Assembly (NCBI GenBank): GCA_002423185.1
Contig: DIUX01000001.1
Location: 640,050 to 704,049 of the forward strand
Direction: 5' to 3'
Source of the DNA: Micavibrio sp. UBA6147
GTDB taxonomy: Bacteria; Pseudomonadota; Alphaproteobacteria; Micavibrionales; UBA1664
DNA: 64,000 bases
This document shows positions 1 through 9,278 of the stretch, piece by piece (position 1 is the first letter of the stretch; each line of letters starts with the position of its first letter). A program made the translations under genes and the position numbers. A model generated the notes under the pieces. The model was not told where the DNA came from and made no database searches. It saw only the letters and a list, made by a program, of their open reading frames with translations.

Positions 1-876
1 CGGCAAACTCCACCCAAAACCGGACAAAACACCTTGTTTGTTATTCACACTACCATGATATAAATCGGCGATAACCTTGCCGACAATCCCCGAAGGCACA
101 AGGAATAAACGGATCACCATCGCGGCAATCCCGCCTTCCTTGACTCCGTATAATGTGCTGATCGCCAAAAAGGGGAACCATGTAATCACCATCTCTACCA
201 GCGCCCCGCCCATGTACCACAGCGTATCCGAACGATAGCCATGCATGGTTTGCCGCATCTGAGCAAAGGATGTGAAACGCAAAATACGCCGCAGGCTGAA
301 ATTCCTATACGCCAAAGACGAAATCGCGGCCATCCGCCCGACAATATCCCCAAAAACCATCCCAAGCGGCGACAGGCTCATCCAACCAAAGAAAAACTGG
401 CTGCCTGAGCGCCCGCCGTGATTGACAAAATTACTGAGGGATAATGCGTTATATTTTTCATTGCGCACGCATAAAAACTGCTTCGCCGAGAGCAAATTTG
501 CAAGGCTCGCGGACACAAACGTCAAACACGCAAAAATAAACGGATATTTGATCTCTTCGATATGGGAATATATCGGCCATAACACCAACACGGCCAAAAG
601 CCCGCCAAGTGAGAGGCTCAGATACAAAACGAGATTCACCAATTTATAGGTGTCATCATCATCCTTGCCGTTGGTGATTTGCGATTCATAGCCCAGCGTA
701 ATCGGGCCGGACAAAAAAGCCGTGAAATAGGCGTAATACGAAAAAACACCAAACATTTCAGGCGTAAAAAAATGCGTAAAAAGGGGCAGGAAAAGAATAG
801 CCACCAAATGCCCCAGCACCATCCCGCTCAACAACGTGGCAAAACTATGCGCCTTGGCTCTTTTCAGGATGGACAT
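1..876 (-). CDS. Polysaccharide flippase (Wzx-like), C-terminus beyond the window
   Basis: The frame is open from the ATG at 876 down to base 1, so only the N-terminal 292 residues are present. Alternating long hydrophobic segments start within the first 30 residues (MSILKRAKAHSFATLLSGMV...), followed by a second pair near residues 85-130 and more after residue 215. This topology and the N-terminal pattern fit the MATE/MVF superfamily oligosaccharide flippases, which move lipid-linked sugar repeats across the inner membrane. The gene lies 10 bp after a polymerase-like membrane gene on the same strand, which suggests a surface-polysaccharide cluster continuing to the left. The substrate cannot be predicted. 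A related MATE-type exporter is the main alternative. Confidence 0.75.
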   Translation of the reverse strand, partial: MSILKRAKAHSFATLLSGMVLGHLVAILFLPLFTHFFTPEMFGVFSYYAYFTAFLSGPITLGYESQITNGKDDDDTYKLVNLVLYLSLSLGGLLAVLVLWPIYSHIEEIKYPFIFACLTFVSASLANLLSAKQFLCVRNEKYNALSLSNFVNHGGRSGSQFFFGWMSLSPLGMVFGDIVGRMAAISSLAYRNFSLRRILRFTSFAQMRQTMHGYRSDTLWYMGGALVEMVITWFPFLAISTLYGVKEGGIAAMVIRLFLVPSGIVGKVIADLYHGSVNNKQGVLSGFGWSLP

Positions 877-886
877 AGACTCTGAC

Positions 887-2287
887 CTAACGCTTCCACC
901 CTATATACATGACGATAAGCGAGGGAATCATGACCCCTTGCGCCACAACCAAAGCCTGTATCGAGGCATGGGGAAGCAATAACCCAAGCGCTGCAACCAT
1001 GCTGTAATACGCGGCCATGGCCACAGGCTCAGTATTGTACCAAAAAAACGAACCAAGCCGGATGAGCATCAATCCAAAAACCGCCAAAATCCATCCAGCC
1101 CAGCCCATCCTCAGATACGCATCGGCATCAATCCCTGCATAGGCGTGAGCGGAATCTAAATAAATCTTTGGAAAACGTGACGCCAAAGACCAATTTCCAA
1201 CACGCTGTGACAAGTGCTTATAGCCGCTATCATGTTCCGTGCGCACCAATTCCGAAAATCCGGCATAGCTGTGATAAAGACTATAATCATACCAACGCTG
1301 CGCCATTTCGGACGGCACAAGGAACCATCGGTAAATCAGGTATTTATACGCCCGTGTCACATGACATTTCATATCGGGGCATTCATGAGCGGTACTATCA
1401 ATAAACGGCGTGTCATCCTTGGCCGGAATCAAGCCACCTGACACAACACGCGTGTGGTCCCCAAGGGTCAAGTGGGCGAGGGGGTGGCTCTCGTCAAATT
1501 TCCATTCCGCCAGAAGCTCCTGATAAGTTTTTTCGTCAATTTTCTCCTTGCTGTCAGATGCGTTTTTAAGCAAGAAAAATCCGACAAATATCCCGATAAA
1601 GGCCGTGAAAATCCCCACAATCACGAGATACGCAATCGAGCGGCGGTACAAGAGCCCGATCGCCGCCACCACCAAACACATCACAAGCACCAAAACAGGC
1701 GCCTTCGCGAGCGAAGCCATGGCATAGAAAACAGTCAGAAGAAACAATAAAAACGCCAAAACATAGCGGCGATAAATCACCAAAATCGCAATAGAAATCG
1801 GCGAAAAAATCGGCGTCAGCCAGTTAAAAGCATATTTTAAAAGAAAATGAAAATCCGCCTCGCGCGAAAAATCATCCCGCATATCAATCAGCGCCATCGG
1901 GTCGGTATTGCCGGAGATGAGCTCCAGCACCGGAATCTTCCCGATCAACGATAGATGAAGGATAATCCCGCCCACAGTCAAAGAAGGCAGGACATAGAGC
2001 ATATGCCGCGCCCGCGTTTTTTGAACCTCTCCTGCCTGTGCCGGCGTGCGCCGCGCCATGATAAAATCAAACGTATACAGCGCCGCCGCAATCACCAAAA
2101 TCCCGATGGCATGGGTCGTGCGCGTTGCTTCGAACAAGTAATCCCATTGCAGCAAGAACGGCAAAACCATAACAAACGCCCACCCAAAGGATGGCAAAAA
2201 TTCCAAAACTGTTTTTTCTTTCCAAAACCGCACCCCTGTGGCCAAAACGGCCAACAAATAGGCGGACAGGATAATTTGTATAATCAT
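887..2287 (-). CDS. Multi-pass membrane protein, O-antigen polymerase (Wzy)-like
   Basis: A 466-aa protein with about ten hydrophobic segments. It starts MIIQIILSAYLLAVLATG, and a large hydrophilic loop spans roughly residues 240-370. Many TM helices plus one big extracytoplasmic loop are typical of Wzy-type polymerases that join lipid-linked repeat units, though sequence conservation in that family is low. The gene is immediately upstream of the flippase, spacing 10 bp, in a probable operon. The functional call therefore leans on topology and neighbourhood rather than on a motif. It could also be another polysaccharide membrane enzyme. Confidence 0.55.
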   Translation of the reverse strand: MIIQIILSAYLLAVLATGVRFWKEKTVLEFLPSFGWAFVMVLPFLLQWDYLFEATRTTHAIGILVIAAALYTFDFIMARRTPAQAGEVQKTRARHMLYVLPSLTVGGIILHLSLIGKIPVLELISGNTDPMALIDMRDDFSREADFHFLLKYAFNWLTPIFSPISIAILVIYRRYVLAFLLFLLTVFYAMASLAKAPVLVLVMCLVVAAIGLLYRRSIAYLVIVGIFTAFIGIFVGFFLLKNASDSKEKIDEKTYQELLAEWKFDESHPLAHLTLGDHTRVVSGGLIPAKDDTPFIDSTAHECPDMKCHVTRAYKYLIYRWFLVPSEMAQRWYDYSLYHSYAGFSELVRTEHDSGYKHLSQRVGNWSLASRFPKIYLDSAHAYAGIDADAYLRMGWAGWILAVFGLMLIRLGSFFWYNTEPVAMAAYYSMVAALGLLLPHASIQALVVAQGVMIPSLIVMYIGWKR

Positions 2288-2474
2288 TGTTACGTTTTAC
2301 TGTCTATTGTGCGTTCTTTCGCGTGCATTTCCAACCAGTTGAACAGAAAGAAACCCTCTCAACACACCCTACAAAACATCCATATAAAGAATCAGTGCTA
2401 ACAATAATGCCTATTGCAAAAAAGGCAATATCACGAATTGGGTGTGCCGCACCCATTCTGTCCAGCCATCGAAA

Positions 2475-2507
2475 AAAGGCGCAGGCTCAATAAAAACCTG
2501 CACCTTT
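2475..2507 (-). terminator. Rho-independent terminator after katG
   Basis: An 11-bp inverted repeat (AAAGGCGCAGG at 2475-2485, CCTGCACCTTT at 2497-2507, one G-U pair on the minus-strand transcript) is followed on the minus strand by a run of U. It lies 29 bp past the katG stop codon and would end the perR-katG transcript. Confidence 0.7.
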
Positions 2508-2535
2508 CCTTCTTTTATTGATATGGACGTTTCTA

Positions 2536-4698
2536 TTACGCGATATCGAACCGGTCTGCGTTCATCACTTTCGTCCATGCGGCAACGAAGTCACGGACAA
2601 ATTTTTCTTTATTATCGTCTTGCGCATAGACTTCGGCATAGGCACGCAGGATCGAGTTTGACCCGAAAACCAGATCAACCCGCGTTGCCGTCCATTTGAC
2701 CGCGCCGGTTTTGCGGTCGACGATTTCATACAAATTCTTGCCCGCCGGTTTCCAGCTATACGCCATATCCGTCAGGTGAACGAAGAAATCATTGGTCAAA
2801 GCTCCTTCACGGTCTGTGAACACACCATGTCTCGTGCCGCCGTAATTGGTGCCGAGCATCCGCATGCCGCCCACCAAAACCGTCATTTCCGGCGCAGTAA
2901 GGCCAAGAAGCTGGGTGCGATCGAGCAGTAATTCTTCCGCACTCACGACATAATCCTTCTTCAGCCAGTTGCGATAGCCATCGGCAATCGGCTCCAGCGG
3001 AGCAAAGGAGGCGGCGTCCGTCATCTCGTCCATCGCATCGCCCCGACCGGCTATAAACGGAACGGGAATGTTGAATCCGGCGGCTTTGATGGCTTTTTCG
3101 ATCCCGACATTGCCGGCAAGAACAATCACGTCGGCAATGCTCGCGCCTGTTTGACGCGCAATCGGTTCAAGCACCGCAAGAACGCGCTGTAATCTTGCAG
3201 GCTCGTTGCCTTCCCAGTTTTTCTGAGGGGCAAGGCGGATACGTGCGCCATTCGCCCCGCCGCGCATATCCGACCCTCGGAATGTGCGCGCACTGTCCCA
3301 TGCCGTCGCAACCATGTCGGCAACAGACAACCCGCTGGTGGAAATTTTTTCCTTTACTGCGGCAACGTCATAGGCGTTGTTGCCCGCAGGAACAGGGTCT
3401 TGCCAGATCAAGTCTTCTTTTGGGGCATCCGGCCCGATATAGCGAAGCTTTGACCCCATATCGCGGTGGGTCAGTTTAAACCACGCGCGGGCGAAGACTT
3501 TGGAGAAATACTCCGGATCCTTGTAAAAACGCTCCGAAATCTGGCGGTAGACAGGGTCTTTAATCATCGCCATGTCCGCATCGGTCATGATCGGGTTATG
3601 GCGAATGGATGGGTCTTCAACATCGACGGGCTTGTCTTCTTCCTTAATGTTGATCGGCTCCCATTGCGTGGCACCGGCAGGGGACTTTCTCAGTTCCCAT
3701 TCATAGGTGAACAACAGGTAGAAATAGCCGTTATCCCACTGTGTAGGGTGTGTTGTCCAAGCGCCTTCAATCCCGCTGGTCACCGTATTGCGGCCGATGC
3801 CGCGCTTGGTGTGGTTGACCCAGCCCAAGCCTTGCTCGGTGACATCGGCGGCCTCCGGCTCGGGGCCGAGCAATTTGGCGTCGCCGTTGCCGTGACATTT
3901 GCCGACCGTATGACCGCCGGCGGTCAAGGCGACCGTTTCCTCGTCGTCCATCGCCATACGGGCAAAAGTTTCACGCACCTGCGCTGCGGTTTTCAGCGGG
4001 TCAGACTTGCCGTTGACGCCTTCGGGGTTAACATAGATCAAGCCCATCTGAACCGCAGCGAGCGGATTTTCCATGGTGGAGGGGGTGTTCACATCGGCGT
4101 AACGATTGTCACTCGGCGCTAGCCATTCTTTCTCCGAGCCCCAATAGGTGTCTTTTTCAGGATGCCAGATATCCGGACGGCCAAAGGCAAAACCGAAGGT
4201 TTTCAGCCCCATATTCTCATAGGCAACCGTGCCGGCCAGAATCATCAAATCGGCCCAGCTTATTTTATTGCCGTATTTTTTCTTGATCGGCCAGAGCAAG
4301 CGGCGCGCCTTATCAAGATTGACGTTATCCGGCCACGAATTGAGCGGCGCAAACCGCTGGTTGCCCGTTCCGCCGCCGCCGCGACCATCGGAAATGCGGT
4401 ACGACCCCGCCGCGTGCCATGCCATGCGGATCATCAAACCGCCATAATGCCCCCAATCCGCAGGCCACCAATCTTGCGAGTCTGTCATCAAAGCGTGCAT
4501 GTCTTTTTTGATCGCCGCGAAGTCGAGTTTTTTGACTTCTTCGCGGTAATTAAACGCCTTCCCGAACGGGTCTGTTTTTGCATCATGCTGATGCAAAATA
4601 TCGAGATTAAGGGCATTCGGCCACCAATCCATGTTCGATGCCGCCGTTGACGTCAGGCCGCCATGCATAACCGGACATTTACCTGCGTTTGCTGTCAT
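2536..4698 (-). CDS. katG: Catalase-peroxidase KatG
   Basis: A haem enzyme that removes H2O2 by catalase and peroxidase activity. The 720-aa length is normal for KatG. The N-terminal domain shows the distal Arg/Trp/His set (IRMAWHAAGSYR) and the proximal-His motif GGHTVGKCHG; the C-terminal duplicated domain is complete. I take the ATG at 4698 (MTANAGKCPVMHGG) because a strong AGGAGG site lies at 4704-4710 and family homology begins there. A longer frame reaching 4818 runs back through the upstream gene and is unlikely to be used. The start overlaps the end of the PerR-like regulator gene by 20 bp, so the two are probably co-transcribed and peroxide-induced. Confidence 0.97.
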   Translation of the reverse strand: MTANAGKCPVMHGGLTSTAASNMDWWPNALNLDILHQHDAKTDPFGKAFNYREEVKKLDFAAIKKDMHALMTDSQDWWPADWGHYGGLMIRMAWHAAGSYRISDGRGGGGTGNQRFAPLNSWPDNVNLDKARRLLWPIKKKYGNKISWADLMILAGTVAYENMGLKTFGFAFGRPDIWHPEKDTYWGSEKEWLAPSDNRYADVNTPSTMENPLAAVQMGLIYVNPEGVNGKSDPLKTAAQVRETFARMAMDDEETVALTAGGHTVGKCHGNGDAKLLGPEPEAADVTEQGLGWVNHTKRGIGRNTVTSGIEGAWTTHPTQWDNGYFYLLFTYEWELRKSPAGATQWEPINIKEEDKPVDVEDPSIRHNPIMTDADMAMIKDPVYRQISERFYKDPEYFSKVFARAWFKLTHRDMGSKLRYIGPDAPKEDLIWQDPVPAGNNAYDVAAVKEKISTSGLSVADMVATAWDSARTFRGSDMRGGANGARIRLAPQKNWEGNEPARLQRVLAVLEPIARQTGASIADVIVLAGNVGIEKAIKAAGFNIPVPFIAGRGDAMDEMTDAASFAPLEPIADGYRNWLKKDYVVSAEELLLDRTQLLGLTAPEMTVLVGGMRMLGTNYGGTRHGVFTDREGALTNDFFVHLTDMAYSWKPAGKNLYEIVDRKTGAVKWTATRVDLVFGSNSILRAYAEVYAQDDNKEKFVRDFVAAWTKVMNADRFDIA

Positions 4699-5134
4699 TG
4701 TATTCCTCCTTATGGTTGATTTTATCTTGTTGACATTGGGGACATTTCCCCCAAAAAACGACTTCGGCCTCATCGACGGCGAAACCGTGATTATCCGCTG
4801 GTGCCAAGCATGGCGCACAGCCCATGCAATGCGTATCTTCTATTTTTCCGCAGCCACGGCAAATAACGTGATGATGGTTGTCATTGACCCGTGTTTCATA
4901 GAGCGAAACATGCCCTTTGGGCTTTATTTCCCGAATGATTCCGGCATGGGTGAGGGCGTTTAAATTATTGTAAATCGCCTGAATGGTCGCGGTTGGGATT
5001 CTTTGTTTCACCGCCGTATAAATGACATTCGCATCCGAATGCGGGTGCGCCTGAACCACCTCCAAAAGCGACAAGCGCACAGCGGTCAAGCTAAGGTTTT
5101 TACTTTTCAAAAGGGCTTCATAGGCATTTTTCAT
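4679..5134 (-). CDS. PerR-like Fur-family peroxide/metal regulator
   Basis: A 151-aa Fur-family repressor. The N-terminal winged helix covers about residues 15-72; the metal-binding half contains NDNHHH (84-89) and two zinc CxxC pairs, C92/C95 and C131/C134. The residue eight after the first cysteine of the first CxxC is Asp (D100). Family knowledge says this position is Asp in PerR and Glu in Fur, and that the swap sets H2O2 sensitivity. The gene overlaps the start of katG, the classic peroxide-regulon arrangement. I infer that it senses H2O2 through metal-catalysed oxidation and derepresses itself and katG. An iron-sensing Fur role is the alternative. Confidence 0.85.
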   Translation of the reverse strand: MKNAYEALLKSKNLSLTAVRLSLLEVVQAHPHSDANVIYTAVKQRIPTATIQAIYNNLNALTHAGIIREIKPKGHVSLYETRVNDNHHHVICRGCGKIEDTHCMGCAPCLAPADNHGFAVDEAEVVFWGKCPQCQQDKINHKEEYNDSKRR

Positions 5135-5154
5135 GGCGACAGGCTACCAGATAA

Positions 5155-5177
5155 AAATATTTAATCAATCAATATTT
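5155..5177. promoter_or_regulatory. Candidate PerR operator upstream of perR-katG
   Basis: A perfect 7-bp inverted repeat, AAATATT-N9-AATATTT, ends 21 bp before the perR start codon in very AT-rich DNA. Position and symmetry fit an autoregulatory operator. No alphaproteobacterial PerR box was matched by search. Confidence 0.4.
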
Positions 5178-5298
5178 CTATCTACTCTCAGCAGCAGAAT
5201 TATGAAAAAAACATTGCCAACGTGCTCTCGCATAGGGTAAGCAATGAATTATGTTACACTAAGTCGACAGCAAAACATTTATATTATGGAGAATTAGT

Positions 5299-5589
5299 AT
5301 GACAATCATGAAGGAATACTACGAAAAAACAGTCGATATGAAAACGCCCCAGAATCCCAATGCAAAACCGATTGTTACCGGCAACGTCTGTATTATAAGA
5401 TTTGAGGATAATAGAAAATTACGCGTCAAAGATGTGGCTGTTCTTTTTAACGAGGCCGCCAAAGATTTTCCTGCACACATTCAGGCAACGGCGATTGGCG
5501 TTAAATCAGACCATATCGAAGTTGAGCTAGGCACACCCTTACCGGGCTACAAAAAGCTCCTGCCCAAGACCATCGGGGCGCGGGGCTGA
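5299..5589 (+). CDS. Hypothetical protein, 96 aa
   Basis: I do not recognise this protein. It starts MTIMKEYYEKTVDMKT, lacks a signal peptide and TM segments, and has a mixed alpha/beta-looking composition with a basic C-terminus. A GGAG ribosome site sits 6-10 bp before the ATG, and the gene stands alone between the divergent perR-katG unit and the tRNA-Ser pair. Its promoter region is shared with perR, so co-regulation by peroxide is possible but untested. Confidence 0.55.
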   Translation: MTIMKEYYEKTVDMKTPQNPNAKPIVTGNVCIIRFEDNRKLRVKDVAVLFNEAAKDFPAHIQATAIGVKSDHIEVELGTPLPGYKKLLPKTIGARG

Positions 5590-5698
5590 TTTTATCTTGG
5601 GCACAAAAGCCGCGGCTTTCCCCGCCATGGCTTTTGCCAAAGACAATTCCCCCAGCGGGCGAAACGGCATCAACAATCACACGACATCAACAATCAAA

Positions 5699-5788
5699 TG
5701 GCGGACAGAGAGGGATTCGAACCCTCGATGGGCTTGCACCCATACCGGTTTTCGAGACCAGCGCATTCAACCGCTCTGCCATCTGTCC
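5699..5788 (-). tRNA. tRNA-Ser (anticodon CGA)
   Basis: Read on the minus strand, the sequence begins GGACAGATGGCAGAGCGGTT and forms a complete serine tRNA. It has a 6-7 bp acceptor stem, the anticodon loop CTCGAAA (anticodon CGA, codon TCG), a long variable arm and the T-loop GTTCGAATC. The 3' CCA is encoded (5699-5701). It is 90 nt long and paired with a second tRNA-Ser 50 bp away. Confidence 0.97.
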
Positions 5789-5838
5789 TAACCGAAGAAA
5801 TCCCCTGAAAATCAAAAAGATCAGCACAGGAGCAAATA

Positions 5839-5928
5839 TGGCGGAAGGGGTGGGATTCGAACCCACGGTGAGCTTGCGCCCACGTCGGTTTTCAAGACCG
5901 AAGCATTCAACCGCTCTGCCACCCTTCC
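5839..5928 (-). tRNA. tRNA-Ser (anticodon TGA)
   Basis: On the minus strand it begins GGAAGGGTGGCAGAGCGGTT. The anticodon loop CTTGAAA gives anticodon TGA (reads TCA and probably other TCN codons). A long variable arm typical of class II serine tRNAs, a standard T-loop and an encoded 3' CCA (5839-5841) are present. It is probably co-transcribed with the CGA isoacceptor. Confidence 0.97.
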
Positions 5929-6049
5929 GGATTTGAAATTCGTTTTTACATTGCCCGTAATCTCCCGTAAAGTCCAAAATTGAAAATGGCTCAAGATTTT
6001 ACGTCTGAGGCCGCATCAGCCGCCTAAAGAGGTTCATTAGAGGTTCATT

Positions 6050-6877
6050 GTGTTTTTCTTTCTCTCCAAAATTCTGTGGCCGTTGACCCAGCCGCTCTAT
6101 CTTGCCGGCATTTTTATGGTTGGCGGTTTTTTGCTCTTGCTCCTCGCCACGGGGAAGCGGGAGAAGAGGGGAATGCTCACTGCCTCCAAAATATCGCTTG
6201 GCCTTGGTGTGTGCGTCTTTTTTGTTTTTGGAGCGATGCCGACGGGGCATAATTTATTGGTCATTTTGGAACGCCAATATCCGCGCACCGAAATCACGGA
6301 AAGCACCGCACCGGACGGGATTATCGTGTTGGGCGGCATGTTTAATGGCCCGCTCAGCCGCGTTCACGGGCAAAGCATCGGCACAGGCGCGATGGAACGG
6401 GTTGTGACGTTCCACAACCTTGCCCGCCGCTATCAACACGCCCCGACCAAGCTCATATTCTCAGGCAGCTCAGCCCGTTTAACCCGCGACCAAAACACCG
6501 AATGGACGGAAAGCGACGCCGCCGCGCTGTATTTCGAAGAAGCCGGCTTCCCGCTTGGACGGCTCATATTCGAGTCTGAGTCCCGCACCACCTATGAAAA
6601 CGTCATCCGCTCAAAAGACCTTGCCGCCCCCGTCACCGGAAAAAATTGGTATCTCGTGACCTCCGCTTGGCACATGCCCCGCGCCATGAGCGTATTCAAA
6701 AAGGCGGGATGGACGCCGCAAGCCTATCCTGTGGATTATATGACGGCATTATCCTTCCGCTGGCGGCCTGATTTTGCGTTGCTCGCAAATTTCACCATGA
6801 CCCAAATGGCCATTCATGAGTATATCGGCTGGGCCGCCTATTATTTTACGGGGAAATCAGCTTCACTTTTGCCCTGA
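6050..6877 (+). CDS. YdcF/SanA-family (DUF218) membrane protein
   Basis: A 275-aa protein with two or three N-terminal TM helices (residues about 1-75), followed by a DUF218 domain opening with DGIIVLGGMF. Later family landmarks are SESRTTYENVIRS and YLVTSAWHMPRA. Members such as ElyC and SanA act in envelope integrity and lipid-carrier metabolism, and the downstream cell-wall genes agree with that theme. The start is GTG at 6050, preceded by GAGG. An 11-bp segment containing this ribosome site (AGAGGTTCATT) is tandemly duplicated at 6028-6049. Exact biochemical activity is unknown. Confidence 0.8.
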   Translation: MFFFLSKILWPLTQPLYLAGIFMVGGFLLLLLATGKREKRGMLTASKISLGLGVCVFFVFGAMPTGHNLLVILERQYPRTEITESTAPDGIIVLGGMFNGPLSRVHGQSIGTGAMERVVTFHNLARRYQHAPTKLIFSGSSARLTRDQNTEWTESDAAALYFEEAGFPLGRLIFESESRTTYENVIRSKDLAAPVTGKNWYLVTSAWHMPRAMSVFKKAGWTPQAYPVDYMTALSFRWRPDFALLANFTMTQMAIHEYIGWAAYYFTGKSASLLP

Positions 6878-6936
6878 GGCTAGATAACCTTAACAGATAT
6901 GATTCGTTAAAACACTGAACACAGCAAGAGGGATTC

Positions 6937-7962
6937 ATGCGTTTGATCTTTGCGAAAAACAACGTCTTCAAAGGCTTACGCTTTGGTATTCTGGGGGCGG
7001 CCGTGATGATGTCTGCGTCATTATCCTTGGGAACTGCGGCACAGGCCGATGCCACCGGTTTTCCGGCGTGGCTCGCAACCTTTCGCACCGAAGCCTTGAA
7101 CAGCGGCATCAGCCCGCAAACGGTTCAAACGGCGCTTGGCAACCCGCAATACCTTCCCCGCGTGATTGAACTTGACCGCAAGCAACCCGAAGGCAGCATG
7201 ACCTTCCTTCAATACCGCGAAAAAATCGTGTCCCAAGCCCGCATCAATGAAGGCCGCGCCATGTTGAAAAAACACCGCGCTTTGCTCGACCAGGTGTCGG
7301 CACGATACGGTGTTCAGCCACAATATATCGTGGCGCTGTGGGGCGTTGAAACCAGCTATGGCAAAATCACCGGCGGGTTTAGCATCGTTGATTCTTTGGC
7401 GACACTTGCCTATGAAGGCCGCCGTGGACCGTTTTTCAAAGGCGAGCTTCTCAACGCCCTCAAAATCATCGACCAAGGCCATATCAGCCATTCCGCCATG
7501 AAGGGATCATGGGCGGGCGCGATGGGACAGAGCCAGTTCATGCCCTCCAGCTTCCTCAGCTATGCGCAAGACTTCAACAATGACGGTCGGCGTGACATCT
7601 GGACAACGCAAGAAGACGTCTTTGCCTCCATCGCCAATTACCTCGCCAGCAGCGGCTGGAAAGGGGATGAACGTTGGGGACGGCTTGTTGCCGCCCCCTC
7701 GACCATGGATAAGAGCCTGATGGGCCGCGAAGTCAAAAAAACGATCGCCGAATGGGACGCCCTCGGCGTGCGCCTGCCGGGGAGCATGCGCCTACCCGCA
7801 GCCGAAGGGATGCTGGCCTCGCTCGTTGCCCCTGACGACAAAGTCGGGAGTCCGGTTTACATGACCTATGGCAATTATGACGTCATCATGAAATGGAACA
7901 GATCGACCTATTTCGCAACCAGTGTCGGCTTGCTTGCCGATGCCATTGCGACCGGACTTTAA
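6937..7962 (+). CDS. Lytic murein transglycosylase, MltB family
   Basis: A 341-aa periplasmic enzyme that cleaves the MurNAc-GlcNAc bond of peptidoglycan with 1,6-anhydro product formation. A Sec signal peptide spans about residues 1-34 (cleavage near AQADA). The SLT_2 domain has the catalytic Glu in ALWGVETSYG, then MKGSWAGAMGQSQFMPSSF and a DIW-containing segment typical of MltB. There is no lipobox, so it is a soluble periplasmic form. It starts the run of peptidoglycan genes (mltB-rlpA-dac), with a GAGG ribosome site just upstream of the ATG. Confidence 0.92.
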   Translation: MRLIFAKNNVFKGLRFGILGAAVMMSASLSLGTAAQADATGFPAWLATFRTEALNSGISPQTVQTALGNPQYLPRVIELDRKQPEGSMTFLQYREKIVSQARINEGRAMLKKHRALLDQVSARYGVQPQYIVALWGVETSYGKITGGFSIVDSLATLAYEGRRGPFFKGELLNALKIIDQGHISHSAMKGSWAGAMGQSQFMPSSFLSYAQDFNNDGRRDIWTTQEDVFASIANYLASSGWKGDERWGRLVAAPSTMDKSLMGREVKKTIAEWDALGVRLPGSMRLPAAEGMLASLVAPDDKVGSPVYMTYGNYDVIMKWNRSTYFATSVGLLADAIATGL

Positions 7963-8028
7963 AACCGGCTTCTGACGCCCCCTTAACAGGCGTATCAAAA
8001 CCGCAATAGACCAGTCGAAAGGACAACC

Positions 8029-9159
8029 ATGCCAGCCAATCCCGCGCGAAAAGTGACGCAACGCCTGTTGGGTTTTTGCTTGGTCGGGCTTATGCTCGGC
8101 GGCTGTACCGAAACCGTTTTCATGTCGCATTTATACAAAAAGGCGAGTAAATCATCGAGCAGCGCAGGCTATTTCAAAGTCGGCAACCCTTACGAAATAG
8201 GCGGCAAAACATATTACCCCAATGAAAGCTATGAGTTCGTTGAAACCGGCATTGCGTCTTGGTACGGCCCCGGCTTTCACGGCAAGAAAACAGCGAATGG
8301 CGAGAGCTTTGACGAAAACGAACTCACCGCCGCGCACCGAACCCTCCAGATGCCGTCATTGGTACGCATCACCAACCTTGAAAACGGCAAATCGCTCGTC
8401 CTGCGGGTCAATGATCGTGGCCCGTATGCCCATGGACGTGTGATTGACGTGTCTAAACGCGCTGCGGAATTGCTCGGCTTCCGGATGAAGGGAACGGCGC
8501 GCGTCAAACTTGAGGTGATCGGCCCCGAAAGCCGCGCCATCGCCAGCGCCGCCAAGCGGGGCGAGAGCACCGCCGGCACCGAAGTTGCGATGAACCGCTA
8601 TGGCCGCCTCCATGGCTATCAAAACACCCCGTCTAAAACGCTGCTTGCAGAAGACGATGAAACACAAATGGCGATGCTGCGCCAACAGGCGCTCATCTCT
8701 GACGCTCAGGACGACATGATCGCGTCCTCCCCGTCATCCGCACCATCCGCCGCCCCCATGGATGCCGTGGAGCGTCAATCTTTGATGCGGATGCATGACG
8801 CGTTCCCGCGCAATGAGATGGAGTCGGTAAGCCTCAACGCCCCGCAAACAATCGACCCTGTTCAAGGCCATTCAAAAGGCGGGCGGTTCTTGCCTGACCC
8901 CGTGGTTGAAACCTATGCCGTCAAGCCCACCCGCTTATTCGTTCAAGCGGGATCATTCCTGACACGCGACAACGCCGAAACGCTGCGCGCCGCGCTTGGT
9001 GAACTTGGCCCCGTTGAAATTCAACAAGCCACAATCTCTGGCCAGACTTTCCACAGGGTGCGGATCGGTCCGTTTGATGCGGTTGATAAAGCCGACAAGA
9101 TGCTCAATACTCTGATGGCCAAAGGGCGATCCGCTACGATTGTGGTGGTTGAACAGTAA
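8029..9159 (+). CDS. rlpA: Septal lytic transglycosylase RlpA, lipoprotein with SPOR domain
   Basis: A 376-aa outer-membrane lipoprotein candidate with lipobox LGGC near residue 27. The double-psi beta-barrel RlpA domain runs from TGIASWYGPGFHGKKTANGE to LEVIG, with the conserved VNDRGPY segment. A low-complexity linker follows, then a C-terminal SPOR domain (FVQAGSF ... RIGPF) that binds denuded glycan at division sites. RlpA proteins with this architecture cleave glycan strands lacking stem peptides. It is followed by the D,D-carboxypeptidase gene, a common alphaproteobacterial pair. Confidence 0.95.
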   Translation: MPANPARKVTQRLLGFCLVGLMLGGCTETVFMSHLYKKASKSSSSAGYFKVGNPYEIGGKTYYPNESYEFVETGIASWYGPGFHGKKTANGESFDENELTAAHRTLQMPSLVRITNLENGKSLVLRVNDRGPYAHGRVIDVSKRAAELLGFRMKGTARVKLEVIGPESRAIASAAKRGESTAGTEVAMNRYGRLHGYQNTPSKTLLAEDDETQMAMLRQQALISDAQDDMIASSPSSAPSAAPMDAVERQSLMRMHDAFPRNEMESVSLNAPQTIDPVQGHSKGGRFLPDPVVETYAVKPTRLFVQAGSFLTRDNAETLRAALGELGPVEIQQATISGQTFHRVRIGPFDAVDKADKMLNTLMAKGRSATIVVVEQ

Positions 9160-9278
9160 TCCACCGCAAAAGTCACGCTTTTCGGCCAATATTTTGAATT
9201 TGCCCTATCCATGCCTTAATACCGATGGATACACAATAAAACGTAAGAAACTCAGGAAAAGAGGTCACCATTATTTCC

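Noticed and set aside
3466..4122. 218-aa rightward open frame inside katG
   Set aside because: Antisense shadow of katG; composition follows the opposite-strand codons and no ribosome site or family pattern is visible.
2536..4818. katG starting at 4818 (760 aa)
   Set aside because: The extra 40 residues overlap the perR frame; a strong AGGAGG precedes the ATG at 4698.
5699..5928. tRNA-Ser pair as an attachment site for a nearby element
   Set aside because: No repeated tRNA 3' fragment and no integrase gene are found in the window.
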